DNA from: Paraburkholderia caffeinitolerans
Lineage (GTDB): Bacteria > Pseudomonadota > Gammaproteobacteria > Burkholderiales > Burkholderiaceae
Direction: 5' to 3'
Assembly: GCF_902859945.1 (NCBI RefSeq)
Contig: NZ_CADIKL010000037.1
Location: forward strand, 22,627-86,626
DNA: 64,000 bases
The translations under genes and the position numbers were made by a program. Positions 27,069 through 36,541 of the stretch are shown here, piece by piece. Below the pieces are notes generated by a model. The model did not search any database and was not told the DNA's origin. It saw only the letters and a program-made list of their open reading frames with translations. How positions within the stretch are numbered: position 1 is the stretch's first letter; every line of letters begins with the position of its first letter.

Positions 27069-28591
27069 TGTCCGCCCAGCCGCACGTGGACCCGCGCTTC
27101 GTGACCTGGCTCGCGCAGGAGACCGGCATCGACGCCGAATCGCTGGGCGCCCACGCGCTGGCGCGCGCGGTGGCCGCGCGCGCAGCGCTGACCGTGGCCG
27201 GCGGCGATCACGGCGGCACGACCGTGCCTCACGGGGCGAGCGCCTCGCGCGCGCTGCCGGCGCATTGGGATCGCGGCGCGGTGCTGCCTGAAGCCGTGAG
27301 CGATGCTTATTGGGCGCGACTGACGACCGACGTTGCCGAGCGCCAGACGCTCATCGACGCACTCGTGGTGCCCGAAACCTGGTTCTTCCGCGAGCGCGAG
27401 GCATTCGCGGCGCTTGCGCGCGGTGGCGTGCAGCGCCTGGCGGCCGAACCCGGCGAACTCGTGCGGGTGCTCAGCGTGCCGTGCTCGACCGGCGAGGAGC
27501 CCTATTCGGCGGCGATGGCGCTCATGGATGCGGGCCTCGCGCACGAGCAGTTCGGCATCGACGCCATCGATATCAGCGCCACTTCCATCGAGGCCGCAAC
27601 GCGTGGCGTGTATGGCCGCAATGCGTTTCGCGGCGATGCGCCGGCGCTGCGTGAGTTTCGCGAGCGCTACTTTCACGCGGCGCCGGACGGCTGGCAGCTC
27701 GGCGACGCCGTGCGGCGCGCCGTGTCGTTCGAGCGCGCGAACCTGTTCGACTGGCTCGCGGCGCACCCCGTGCGCTATGACTTCATTTTCTGCCGCAACG
27801 TGCTGATCTATTTCGACCGCGAGGCGCAGGATCGCGCGATTGGCCTGCTGCGCGCGCGCCTGGCCGTTGGCGGCATGATTTTCGTGGGGCCGGCCGAGAC
27901 CGGGCTCATGATGCGTCATGAGTGGATCTCAGCGCAGATTCCGCTTGCATTTGGCTTTGTTGCGCCGGGCGAGGGTGCTGCGCGTCGCGGGCATGTTTCG
28001 GATGACTTACGGATTGCCCGGGCTGCTGCGCCCGCCGCATTGCCGGATCCTGCAGTGCAGGCGCTGCCGCTGGCGCGGCGTTCGCCGCCCGTCGCGCTGT
28101 CTGCGCGCGCGGGCAGTGCGGCTGGCGTGGTGGCCGGCAAAGCGTTTTCCGTTGCGAGCGCCGCTGGAGCGCTAAGCACACCGTCGGCGGTGCAAGCGAA
28201 TGGCGCATCCGCCGCGCCGCGCGTCGCTACCTCAGGCGTCGCCATGCCGGGCGTCGCTACGCTGGCCTCCGCGCGCCGCCTCGCCGATTCGGGCGCACTC
28301 GACGAAGCTGCCCGCGCCGCCGCGCAAGTCGCGCAAGCGTCCCCGCAAGATGCCGAGGCGTGGTATCTGCTCGGTGTGATCGCCGACGCCCAGGGCCGGC
28401 CCGCGCTGGCGCTGGAGCACTATCGCAAGGCGCTGTATCTGGAGCCCGGCCATTACGAAGCGCTGACCCATCTGGCCGCGCTGCTCGAAGTGCAGGGCGA
28501 CGCCCAGGGCGCGCGTCGGCTGATGCGTCGCGCCGAACGCGCCGCGCCAAACCTGTCGCGTCGCCCGGGCCATGGAGGCGCGGATGCGTGA
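27065..28591 (+). CDS. wspC: CheR methyltransferase with TPR repeats, WspC
   Basis: The 508-residue protein contains a CheR SAM-dependent methyltransferase (about 70-285) with VPETWFFRERE, VLSVPCSTGEEPYSAAMAL and FIFCRNVLIYFD, a low-complexity Ala/Val/Pro linker (about 310-400), and a C-terminal TPR block (AEAWYLLGVIADAQGRPALA in part). It would methylate glutamates of WspA and reset its sensitivity. The linker carries three copies of a 15-bp repeat also found in the cyclase gene at 38694. It overlaps both neighbours, implying coupled translation. Confidence 0.93.
   Translation: MMSAQPHVDPRFVTWLAQETGIDAESLGAHALARAVAARAALTVAGGDHGGTTVPHGASASRALPAHWDRGAVLPEAVSDAYWARLTTDVAERQTLIDALVVPETWFFREREAFAALARGGVQRLAAEPGELVRVLSVPCSTGEEPYSAAMALMDAGLAHEQFGIDAIDISATSIEAATRGVYGRNAFRGDAPALREFRERYFHAAPDGWQLGDAVRRAVSFERANLFDWLAAHPVRYDFIFCRNVLIYFDREAQDRAIGLLRARLAVGGMIFVGPAETGLMMRHEWISAQIPLAFGFVAPGEGAARRGHVSDDLRIARAAAPAALPDPAVQALPLARRSPPVALSARAGSAAGVVAGKAFSVASAAGALSTPSAVQANGASAAPRVATSGVAMPGVATLASARRLADSGALDEAARAAAQVAQASPQDAEAWYLLGVIADAQGRPALALEHYRKALYLEPGHYEALTHLAALLEVQGDAQGARRLMRRAERAAPNLSRRPGHGGADA
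28217..28261 (+). repeat. Three 15-bp units within the wspC linker
   Basis: Units at 28217, 28232 and 28247 follow the pattern YCRGGCGTCGCYAYG with some changes and encode the pentapeptides RVATS/GVAMP/GVATL in an unstructured linker. The same unit recurs in the linker of the cyclase gene at 38946-38990. Confidence 0.7.
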
Positions 28592-29333
28592 CTCGACCTC
28601 TGAGCACCTGAACGACATGCAAGCGAACCCGCAAGAGCATGACGCCATGCACGATTTGACCGCGCACGCCGCGCCGCTCGACGATTGCTGGAACCGCATC
28701 GGCACGCGCGGCGATAGTTCGTGCGAGCGTCTCGCGCAGCATGTGCGCTGCCTGAATTGCCCCGTCTTCGAAGACGCTGCCGCGCGCATGCTCGATCGCC
28801 CCGCGCAGCGCACGCTCGAAGCCGGAACCGGCCACTCGGGGCAATCCGCCACCCAAACCGGCGCGGCGCGGCGGGAAGGTTCGCTGGTGTTCCGCGTGGG
28901 CGCGGAGTGGCTCGCGCTCAGCGCGCAGGCGCTGCGCTACGTGGGCGAGGCGCGGCCGATTCACTCGCTGCCGCACCGGCGCAGCCCGGCTGTGCTCGGC
29001 GTCGTGAACGTGCGCGGCGTGCTCACGCTGGCGGCTTCGCTCGCCGAACTGCTGCGTATAAACGTAACAGCCGACGTAACGGCTAATTCCACAACCGCAA
29101 CCGCCACGCCGCGCCTGCTCGTGGCGGAGTGGGATGGCGAGACGACGGCATTCCCCGTCGACGAGGTTGAAGGCGTGGCGTACTTTGGCGCAGGCGACTT
29201 GCTTCCCGCGCCGGCCACGCTCGCACACGCGGCGGGCCGGCACGTGCGCGGCGTGTTCGCGTGGCGCGGGCGCTCGGTGGGCGTGCTCGAACCCGACGCG
29301 CTGTTCGGCGCGCTAACCCGGAGCCTGCGATGA
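28584..29333 (+). CDS. wspD: CheW-like coupling protein WspD
   Basis: The 249-residue protein has a short N-terminal extension with a cysteine pair (HVRCLNCPVFEDAAARML) before a CheW domain (SLVFRVGAEWLALSAQALRY in part; SPAVLGVVNVRGVL). WspD homologues share this layout and bridge receptor and kinase together with WspB. GGAG six bases before the ATG at 28584 supports that start; the gene overlaps wspC by eight bases and wspE by four. The two Cys, spaced CLNC, could bind metal or form a redox pair; this is not established. Confidence 0.9.
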   Translation: MRDSTSEHLNDMQANPQEHDAMHDLTAHAAPLDDCWNRIGTRGDSSCERLAQHVRCLNCPVFEDAAARMLDRPAQRTLEAGTGHSGQSATQTGAARREGSLVFRVGAEWLALSAQALRYVGEARPIHSLPHRRSPAVLGVVNVRGVLTLAASLAELLRINVTADVTANSTTATATPRLLVAEWDGETTAFPVDEVEGVAYFGAGDLLPAPATLAHAAGRHVRGVFAWRGRSVGVLEPDALFGALTRSLR

Positions 29334-31684
29334 GCGACGACGAACTGAGCCGCCGCTCGCTGCTCGACCTCTTCCGCGAAGAAGCGCAGACGCAGACGCG
29401 CACCCTCTCGGCGGGCCTGCTCGCACTGGAGTCCGCGCCCGCCGACGCGCCCACGCTCGAAGCCTGCATGCGCGCGACGCATTCGCTCAAGGGCGCGGCG
29501 CGCATTGTCGGCTTGCCCGAGGCCGTGGACGTGGCGAGCGCGATGGAGGATTGCTTCGTCGCCGCGCAGCACGGCGATGTGACGATCGACGCGGCGCGCA
29601 TCGACGTGCTGCTGGTGGGCATCGATTTACTACTCGCGGCAGGCGACGCGTCGGCGCCGCCGCTCGCGCGCGAGCTCGTCGACGATTTCGTCGCGCGGCT
29701 GGCGGCGGCGGGGAGCGCGGCGGGTTCCGGTGCAGAGCCCGACGGACTGGCGGACGAGACGTACCAGCCGCACGTGGAGGACGCGACCGACGACGATGCC
29801 GCCGAGGCCCTGCTGGCCGCGAGTCTCGCAGGCTCGCCGGGTTCGAGCGTCGCCACGGTCGAACCTGCACGGCCGGCCGATACGCACGAAACCCACGCCG
29901 CTCACACCACCCGAACCGCCCACGACCGCGACCGCATGCTGCGCGTTCGCGCCGGTACGCTCGACCGCCTGCTGGGTCTCGCGGGCCAGTCGCTGGTGGA
30001 GTCGCGGCGCATGCGCCCGTTCGCGAACAACCTGCTGCGCGCGCGCCGCGCCCAGGGGGAAGTGCTGGCCGCGCTCGGTCATTTCCACGAACGCCACGCG
30101 CAGACGCTCGGCGCCGAGGCGCGCGCCTCGCTCGCGGGCATCCGCGAGCAGCTTGCCGCGCTGGAGCGCCAACTCGTCGAGCGTTTCGACGACCTCGATC
30201 GCATCGACCGGCGCGGCGCGCAGCTCGCGCAACGGCTTTACGACGAAGCCCTGCAATGCCGCATGCGCCCATTCGGCGACGCGGCGCACGCGTACCCGCG
30301 CATCGTGCGCGACCTTGCGCGCTCGCTGGGCAAACGTGTGCGCCTGGTCGTCGAAGGCGAGACGACCCAGGTGGACCGCGACATCCTCGAAATGCTCGAC
30401 GCGCCGCTCGGCCACCTGCTGCGCAATGCGCTCGATCACGGCGTCGAAGATCCCGAGACGCGACGCAGCGCCGGCAAGCCCGAAGAGGCGCAACTCACGC
30501 TCGAAGCGCGCCACAGCGCGGGCAAGCTGCTGATCGCCGTGGCCGACGACGGCGCGGGCGTCGACCTCGCTGCGCTGCGGCGCGCGATTGTCGCGCGCGG
30601 TCTCGCGCAACCCGACGCCGTGGCGGCGATGTCCGAGCCCGAACTGCTCGAATTCCTGCTGCTGCCCGGCTTCACGATGCGCGAGCGCGTGACCGACGTG
30701 TCGGGGCGCGGCGTGGGGCTCGACGCGGTGCAGAATTTCGTCAAGGCCGTGCGCGGCACCGTGCGCATTGAAAGCGTGGCGGGGCGCGGCACGCGCTTCG
30801 TGCTGCAATTGCCGCTCACGCTTTCGGTGATGCGCAGCCTGATCGTCGAGGTCGCGGGCGAGGCCTATGCGTTCCCGCTCGCGCATGTGCGGCGCGCGTT
30901 GCGCGTGCCGCGTGCCGCCATCGAGATGCTGGAAGGCCAGCAGCACATCATTCACGACGGTCGGCCCGTGGGGCTCGTCACCGCGCGCCAGCTGCTCGGC
31001 GCGAGCGGCGAGCCGGCGAGCGCGGACGACGTGTGCGTCGTGCTCATCAGCGCGGGCCTCGGCGCCGACCATGAAGCGGCGCTCTACGGCATCGCGGTGG
31101 ACCGCTTCGCGGGCGAGCATACGCTGGCGGTGCAGCCGCTCGACGCGCGCCTCGGCAAAGTGCGCAACGTGGCGGCCGCCGCGCTGCTCGAAGACGGCGC
31201 CGTGGCGCTGATCGTCGACGTGGAGGATCTCGTGGCCTCGGTCGCGCGCCTCGTGCGCGAAGGGCAGCTTGCGGGCGTGGCGCGCGGCAGCGACACCCAG
31301 GCGCGCGAACGCAAGCGCATTCTCGTGGTGGAGGATTCCTTGACCGTGCGGGAGCTGGAGCGCAAGCTCCTCGAAAAACGCGGCTACGCGGTGAGCGTGG
31401 CGGTGGACGGCATGGACGGCTGGAACACGCTGCGCAACGGCCAGTACGATCTCGTGATCACCGACGTGGACATGCCGCGCATGGACGGCATCGAACTCGT
31501 GACGATGATCCGCAACGACCCGCAGCAGCGCGGCGTGCCGGTCATGATCGTCTCGTACAAGGACCGCGAGGACGACCGGCGGCGCGGCCTCGACGCCGGC
31601 GCCGACTACTACCTGACCAAGGGCAGCTTCCACGACGAAGCGCTGCTCGACGCTGTGAACGATCTGATCGGAGAGGCGACCTGA
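29330..31684 (+). CDS. wspE: Hybrid CheA-type histidine kinase WspE
   Basis: The 784-residue kinase has, in order, an Hpt domain with phospho-acceptor His51 (THSLKGAARIVG), a dimerisation helix pair, an ATPase domain (LLRNALDHGVEDPETR, DDGAGVD, GRGVGLDAV), a CheW-like domain (about 500-640), and a C-terminal receiver with Asp712 (ITDVDMPRMDG). This is the WspE layout, giving phosphate to WspR and WspF. It overlaps wspD by ATGA and wspF by one base. Confidence 0.94.
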   Translation: MSDDELSRRSLLDLFREEAQTQTRTLSAGLLALESAPADAPTLEACMRATHSLKGAARIVGLPEAVDVASAMEDCFVAAQHGDVTIDAARIDVLLVGIDLLLAAGDASAPPLARELVDDFVARLAAAGSAAGSGAEPDGLADETYQPHVEDATDDDAAEALLAASLAGSPGSSVATVEPARPADTHETHAAHTTRTAHDRDRMLRVRAGTLDRLLGLAGQSLVESRRMRPFANNLLRARRAQGEVLAALGHFHERHAQTLGAEARASLAGIREQLAALERQLVERFDDLDRIDRRGAQLAQRLYDEALQCRMRPFGDAAHAYPRIVRDLARSLGKRVRLVVEGETTQVDRDILEMLDAPLGHLLRNALDHGVEDPETRRSAGKPEEAQLTLEARHSAGKLLIAVADDGAGVDLAALRRAIVARGLAQPDAVAAMSEPELLEFLLLPGFTMRERVTDVSGRGVGLDAVQNFVKAVRGTVRIESVAGRGTRFVLQLPLTLSVMRSLIVEVAGEAYAFPLAHVRRALRVPRAAIEMLEGQQHIIHDGRPVGLVTARQLLGASGEPASADDVCVVLISAGLGADHEAALYGIAVDRFAGEHTLAVQPLDARLGKVRNVAAAALLEDGAVALIVDVEDLVASVARLVREGQLAGVARGSDTQARERKRILVVEDSLTVRELERKLLEKRGYAVSVAVDGMDGWNTLRNGQYDLVITDVDMPRMDGIELVTMIRNDPQQRGVPVMIVSYKDREDDRRRGLDAGADYYLTKGSFHDEALLDAVNDLIGEAT

Positions 31685-32718
31685 TGAACATCGGTATCGC
31701 GAACGACATGCCGCTTGCCGTGGAGGCGCTGCGCCACGCCATTGCGGCGCGGCCGGGGCATCGCGTGCTGTGGGTGGCCGCCGATGGCGAGCAGGCCGTG
31801 GACTTTTGCGCCGCGCAGCCGCCCGACGTGGTCCTGATGGATCTCGTGATGCCGCGGCTCGACGGCGTGGAGGCCACGCGGCGCATCATGGCGCGCTCGC
31901 CGTGCCCGATCCTGATTGTCACGAGCAGCGTGGGCGCGAACGCCTGGCGCGTGTACGAGGCGATGGGCGCGGGCGCGCTCGACGCGGTCGATACGCCCAC
32001 GCTCGCGGGCGCCGCCGCACGCAGCACGATGGACCTCTTGCTCGCCAAGATCGACCGGATCGGCCGCGTGAACGGCACGCTGGAGACAGCGCGCCCGCCC
32101 GAGGCGTTCGCGGCCGGCGCCGACGCGCGCACGCCGCTGGTGGCGATCGGCGCCTCGGCGGGCGGGCCCACGGCGCTCGCGGCGGTGCTGGGCGCACTGC
32201 CGGCGAACCTGAGCGCGGGCATTGTGATCATCCAGCACGTGGACCAGTCGTTCGCGCTCGGCATGGCGGATTGGCTCGACGGGCAAACTGCGCTCAAGGT
32301 GCGCGTGGCGAATGAGGGCGACCGCGCGGTAGCGGGCGAAGCGCTGCTTGCGGCAACCAACGACCATCTGCGCATGACGGCTTCCGGGCGACTCGCTTAC
32401 ACACGCGAACCGGCTGAAACGCCGTATCGCCCATCCGTGGACACCTTTTTTCATAGCGTGGTCGAGCATTGGCCGGGCGAGGCGATCGGCGTGCTGCTCA
32501 CCGGCATGGGGCGCGATGGCGCGATCGGCCTGAAAGCGATGCGCGCCAAGGGCTACTACACGATCGCCCAGGACGAGGCGACGAGCGCGGTCTACGGCAT
32601 GCCGAAGGCCGCCGCCGCGCTGGGCGCCGCGCGCGCGATCCTGCCGCTTCCGGCGATTGCCGGCGAACTGGCGAGCCGCCTGGGCATGGTGGGGATAGCG
32701 AGCCCGCCGGCGCCTTAA
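31684..32718 (+). CDS. wspF: Chemotaxis-type methylesterase WspF
   Basis: The 344-residue CheB-type protein has a receiver domain (Asp53 in VVLMDLVMPRLDG) and a methylesterase domain with the catalytic Ser in IGASAGGPTALA, His in IIQHVDQSFALGM and Asp in GMGRDGAIGLKAM. It demethylates WspA and damps the pathway; loss of WspF in Pseudomonas locks signalling on. All catalytic residues are intact, so this strain should retain a controllable system. It shares one base with the wspE stop (TGATG). Confidence 0.94.
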   Translation: MNIGIANDMPLAVEALRHAIAARPGHRVLWVAADGEQAVDFCAAQPPDVVLMDLVMPRLDGVEATRRIMARSPCPILIVTSSVGANAWRVYEAMGAGALDAVDTPTLAGAAARSTMDLLLAKIDRIGRVNGTLETARPPEAFAAGADARTPLVAIGASAGGPTALAAVLGALPANLSAGIVIIQHVDQSFALGMADWLDGQTALKVRVANEGDRAVAGEALLAATNDHLRMTASGRLAYTREPAETPYRPSVDTFFHSVVEHWPGEAIGVLLTGMGRDGAIGLKAMRAKGYYTIAQDEATSAVYGMPKAAAALGAARAILPLPAIAGELASRLGMVGIASPPAP

Positions 32719-32750
32719 AGACTGCCCGTGAAAAACCGTAATAGCTGCTG

Positions 32751-33935
32751 ATGGACGTAATGCGGACATCAGGAAGACATCAAGCAAGTGAAACACCGAC
32801 CGTGAAAGCGACAGACACCATGACCGAGAAGCCGAACCCCTCGACCGCAGCCGACTCCGCGCTGGCCGAAGGCGGGCCCGACGAGGCCTCGCTCGAAGGC
32901 GCGCTGGCCGCCGTGCGCACGGCGCTCGCGCAGCCGCTGCCCGGCGCCGAAGCGCCGATGATGGTGCTGCTGGTGGACGACCAGGCTATCGTCGCCGAGG
33001 CCGTGAGGCGCGCGCTGGCGAGCGAGCACGAGATCGACTTCCACTACTGCGCTCACCCCGATCAGGCCGTGCGCATGGCCGAGCAGGTGCGCCCGACCGT
33101 GATCCTGCAAGACCTCGTGATGCCAGGCACCGACGGCCTCACGCTGGTGCGCGCCTATCGCGCCAACGACGCCACGCGCGACGTGCCCATCATCGTGCTC
33201 TCCACCAAGGAGGAGCCGGCGATCAAGAGCGCGGCTTTCGCCTCGGGCGCGAACGACTACCTCGTGAAGCTGCCGGACAGCATCGAGCTTATCGCGCGAG
33301 TCAAATATCATTCGCGATCCTATGTAAATATGCTTCAGCGCGACGAGGCCTACCGTGCGCTGCGCCGCTCGCAACAGGAACTGCTCAAGGTGAATCTGGA
33401 ACTGCGCCGGCTCACGCAGTCAGATGGCCTCACGGGGCTCTCGAACCGGCGCTATTTCGACGAATTCCTTGGGGCGGAATGGCGGCGCGCGCAGCGCGAG
33501 AACACGGAGGTCTCGCTGCTGATGATCGACGTGGATTACTTCAAGCCCTATAACGACACGTATGGCCACGTGGCCGGCGACAACGTGCTGCGCTCCGTAG
33601 CCGCCACGATCCGCCATGAGGTGAAACAGCCGCGCGACCTCGTGGCGCGCTTTGGTGGCGAGGAGTTTGCCGTCGTGCTGCCGGGCGCGGGCAGCGCGCT
33701 CGCGCGCCTGCTGGCCGAGAAAATGCGCCGCGACGTGGCTGGGCTGGCGTTACCGCATAGCGGTTCCGCGGTGAGCGAGCATCTCACGATCAGCGTGGGC
33801 GTGGCCACGCTCACGCCCACCGAGGCGCTCGCGGAAACCGCACTGATCGAAGAGGCCGATGCGGCGCTATATCGGGCCAAGCGCGAAGGGCGCAATCGCG
33901 TGGCGTATTCGACGGCGGTGACGGGAAGGGGGTGA
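32751..33935 (+). CDS. wspR: Response-regulator diguanylate cyclase WspR
   Basis: The 394-residue protein has a receiver domain (about 66-185; Asp121 in ILQDLVMPG) and a GGDEF domain (about 220-390) with an active GGEEF at 302-306, so it should make cyclic-di-GMP when phosphorylated by WspE. The allosteric I-site position holds QPRD (293-296) rather than RxxD, so product inhibition may be weak. The start is uncertain: 32751, 32760 and 32820 are in frame and none has a good ribosome site; 32820 gives the most typical N-terminus. It is the last wsp gene, 32 bp after wspF. Confidence 0.92.
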   Translation: MDVMRTSGRHQASETPTVKATDTMTEKPNPSTAADSALAEGGPDEASLEGALAAVRTALAQPLPGAEAPMMVLLVDDQAIVAEAVRRALASEHEIDFHYCAHPDQAVRMAEQVRPTVILQDLVMPGTDGLTLVRAYRANDATRDVPIIVLSTKEEPAIKSAAFASGANDYLVKLPDSIELIARVKYHSRSYVNMLQRDEAYRALRRSQQELLKVNLELRRLTQSDGLTGLSNRRYFDEFLGAEWRRAQRENTEVSLLMIDVDYFKPYNDTYGHVAGDNVLRSVAATIRHEVKQPRDLVARFGGEEFAVVLPGAGSALARLLAEKMRRDVAGLALPHSGSAVSEHLTISVGVATLTPTEALAETALIEEADAALYRAKREGRNRVAYSTAVTGRG

Positions 33936-34061
33936 GGGGGCCGGATTTCAGGATCGCCGTGACAACCCGCTTCGCGAGTGAACGAATTTGCATCCCCGTA
34001 TGGAATAAGCGCCAAGGCACGGGTGTTAGTTCATCGTCTCCAACCAGGACGGTGGCTAATC

Positions 34062-34913
34062 ATGGCTTTGCAGAGGCCGCGCGATGAGCGGACGGTTTCC
34101 GAAGGCGATATCCACGCCTACACCGATGGCGCGCTAACCAGCGAGCGGGTTGCGCGCGTGCGGCGCTATCTGGCGGCGCGCCCTGGCGAATGGCATCGGA
34201 TTCTGTTCTATCGTCGGCTCAATGCCGAACTTCGTCATTCGTTCGGCGAGGCAGGGGCCGGGGCGGCGACCGCTGTCCGGCGGCCTGAGTCAGCGCGCCG
34301 TCATAGGGTCGAACATGGTGGCATCAAGCGCCGCCGCAGCAGCATCGCGCTTGCGCTCGTGTGTACGCTGACCGGCGCGGCGCTGGCGTGGTTCGCCGTT
34401 TCCGAGCCCAGTGCCCAGGTCCTCGACGACGCGGCGGTCATGGCGTTCATGGAGGCCGGCAATGGCGCTTCGGTGGCCTCTTCCGCGTCGTCTGCTTCGT
34501 CTGTGCATTCCACGCCGGAGTCGCTTGCTGCGCCGCTCGCAGATGAGCTCGTGCCGCCGACGCCGGCCAGTGCCCCCGCGCCCTTCGATTTCGCGCCGGC
34601 GGGTTTGCGGCTCGTGGCTTCCAGCACGGTCGAACTCGGGTTGTTTGCACGAGTGCGCCGCTGGATCTACGAAAACAGTGAGGGCAGGCCCGTCGTGCTG
34701 CTCGCTTCGCGCGCGTGGTTCGCTCGTGACGAGCGGCAATGGAGCGCACGCCGCGCCGGCAATCTGCGCCTGCTTGGATGGACCGGGCATGGCGAGCGCT
34801 GGGTGCTCGCGGGCGATGCGCGCACGCGTGGTTTGATGCGCGCGGCCGATCTTGCCACCCAGGAGCATACGGACCGCGTGGACGAGGCAGGCAATGCGGA
34901 GCAGCAGCGATGA
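34062..34913 (+). CDS. Anti-sigma-like membrane protein (upstream paralogue)
   Basis: The 283-residue protein begins with an anti-sigma-type helical domain (TVSEGDIHAYTDGALTSERV), has one membrane helix (about residues 92-114) and a periplasmic C-terminal domain of about 165 residues. The N-terminal motif matches that of the anti-sigma at 35483 (VTEDEIHAYVDGTL), so the two are paralogues. It lies 54 bp before the ECF sigma gene. The start at 34062 is preferred over 33978. It may sense an envelope signal and hold the sigma factor; this is inference. Confidence 0.7.
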   Translation: MALQRPRDERTVSEGDIHAYTDGALTSERVARVRRYLAARPGEWHRILFYRRLNAELRHSFGEAGAGAATAVRRPESARRHRVEHGGIKRRRSSIALALVCTLTGAALAWFAVSEPSAQVLDDAAVMAFMEAGNGASVASSASSASSVHSTPESLAAPLADELVPPTPASAPAPFDFAPAGLRLVASSTVELGLFARVRRWIYENSEGRPVVLLASRAWFARDERQWSARRAGNLRLLGWTGHGERWVLAGDARTRGLMRAADLATQEHTDRVDEAGNAEQQR

Positions 34914-34967
34914 GCACTCGCACGATGAGCGGGCAGATGAGGATGGCGAGGACTGCGAGGATGGAAC

Positions 34968-35486
34968 ATGGACATCCGTGACGAGCTGATAGAACACGTG
35001 CCGCGCCTGAGGCGCTACGCCCGTGCGCTGATCAACAACCGGGATCTCGCGGATGACCTCGTGCAGGACACGCTCGAACGCGCACTCGCGCGCACGGCGC
35101 TGTTTCAGGCGGGCACGGATTTGCGCGCCTGGCTCTTCACGATCATGCACAACCTGTTCGTGAATCAGGTGCGTAAATCGGCGGCGCGCGGCACGCATGT
35201 GAGCGTCGACGACGAGAGCGTACCCGAGACCGACTACGCGGTGCCGGCGCCCCAGACCGGCACGCTGGAGGTGCGCGATCTCGACTTCGCGCTGCAGCGG
35301 CTGCCGCTCGAGCAGCGCGAGGTGGTGCTGCTGGTCGGGCTGGAGGAAATGAGTTACGCCGAGGTGGCGCTGGCGCTCGACATTCCCATCGGCACGGTGA
35401 TGTCGCGGCTTTCGAGGGGACGTGAGCGCCTGCGCGCGCTCATGGCCGGTTCCGTCCCGCGTGCGAATCTGAAGGTGGTGCGATGA
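34968..35486 (+). CDS. ECF RNA polymerase sigma factor
   Basis: The 172-residue protein has sigma region 2 (LRRYARALINNRDLADDLVQ in part, DTLERAL, LRAWLFTIMHNLFVNQVRK) and region 4 (LPLEQREVVLLVGLEEMSYAEVA in pieces, GTVMSRLSRGRERLR). There is no region 3, as expected for ECF factors. It overlaps the downstream anti-sigma gene by ATGA, the standard sigma/anti-sigma coupling. Its target promoters cannot be predicted with confidence here; I found no clear autoregulatory promoter. Confidence 0.92.
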   Translation: MDIRDELIEHVPRLRRYARALINNRDLADDLVQDTLERALARTALFQAGTDLRAWLFTIMHNLFVNQVRKSAARGTHVSVDDESVPETDYAVPAPQTGTLEVRDLDFALQRLPLEQREVVLLVGLEEMSYAEVALALDIPIGTVMSRLSRGRERLRALMAGSVPRANLKVVR

Positions 35487-36367
35487 GCGAGCAACATAAT
35501 CCCGTGACCGAAGACGAAATCCACGCTTACGTGGATGGCACGCTGGCGCAGGCACGGCGTGCCGACGTCGAGCGCGAGCTCGAACGCAATCCTGAGCATG
35601 CGGCGCGCACGAGCGATTTCTTCGCGCTGAACAACCTGCTGCACGAGCGATACGACCGTGTGCTGAGCGAACCGGTGCCCGCGCGTTTGCGCATCGAGCC
35701 GGCCAGCCGCTCCGGCGCTTCGGGCAACGCCGGCGAGCCGGCCCGGCGTGGCGCGCGCGAAGCCGCGAACTGGCCGAAGTTCGCGGGCCTCGCGGCGGCG
35801 CTGGTGCTGGGCGTGGGTATCGGCTGGGGCACGCATTATGGCGCGGACATGCTGGGCGGCGCGGCGGGCCGTGGCGACCCGCCCGCGAATCTATCCACGG
35901 TGAGCGCGGACTCGACCATGAACTTCGTGCACGAAGCCGCGCTCGCGCATGTGGTCTACATGCCCGAGGTGGATCGGCCCGACACGATGGGCGCGCGCCG
36001 CGAGCAGGATTTTGTGCAATGGCTCGCGAGCCGGCTCGGCACGAACGTGCATGCACCGATGCTGGAAAAGAGCGGCTTCGAGCTCCAGGGCGGACGTTTG
36101 CTGCCCGGCGCGAACGGCGACGTCGCGCAGTTCATGTATCACAACGCCCAGGGCGAGCGCGTGACGCTATGCATTTCGCACCGCAAGGCAAGCAGCAATA
36201 CGACCGCGTTCAAGCTCTATCAGGACGGCCCGGTGAACGTGTTCTACTGGATCGACGGCGACTTTGGCTATGCGTTGTCAGGTGGCATCGACCGCAAGGT
36301 GCTGCTGCAACTCGCGCACGATGCCTATGCGCAATTGACACCGACGCCGGCTTCAATGCCGCACTAG
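35483..36367 (+). CDS. Cognate anti-sigma factor
   Basis: The 294-residue protein has an N-terminal anti-sigma domain (VTEDEIHAYVDGTL to about residue 60), a single membrane helix (FAGLAAALVLGVGIGWG, about 93-112) and a periplasmic domain of about 180 residues ending near MPH. Its four-base overlap with the sigma gene indicates tight coupling. Unlike classical ZAS domains it lacks an HxxxCxxC motif. The periplasmic part contains VTLCISHRKAS and FYWIDGDFGYALSG, a pattern seen in other Burkholderiaceae anti-sigma proteins. Confidence 0.85.
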   Translation: MSEQHNPVTEDEIHAYVDGTLAQARRADVERELERNPEHAARTSDFFALNNLLHERYDRVLSEPVPARLRIEPASRSGASGNAGEPARRGAREAANWPKFAGLAAALVLGVGIGWGTHYGADMLGGAAGRGDPPANLSTVSADSTMNFVHEAALAHVVYMPEVDRPDTMGARREQDFVQWLASRLGTNVHAPMLEKSGFELQGGRLLPGANGDVAQFMYHNAQGERVTLCISHRKASSNTTAFKLYQDGPVNVFYWIDGDFGYALSGGIDRKVLLQLAHDAYAQLTPTPASMPH

Positions 36368-36395
36368 GCGCGCTCGCGATATCCACATGCCAACA

Positions 36396-36428
36396 CCGAT
36401 ATTCCGCTTCTCATGAGCGGGGTATCGG
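36396..36428. terminator. 13-bp hairpin between convergent genes
   Basis: CCGATATTCCGCT (36396-36408) pairs with AGCGGGGTATCGG (36416-36428), with two G-T pairs and a seven-base loop. It lies between the anti-sigma stop and the converging protease stop. There is no T-run, so if it terminates it does so bidirectionally and inefficiently, or it protects mRNA ends. Confidence 0.5.
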
Positions 36429-36541
36429 CGTTGCACGCGGCGGCCGCGACGAACGCGGAGCGCAATACGCGACGAATAGATATTTTGAACTCCTGATAGT
36501 GTGAGCGGGTCTCGCGGGCATGCATCTTCGTGTCGCGTGCC

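Noticed and set aside
33979..34040. GGAAT and CGTC motifs upstream of the first anti-sigma gene as an ECF promoter
   Set aside because: Spacing between them is about 28 bases, far from the 16-17 expected, and no alternative pair fits.
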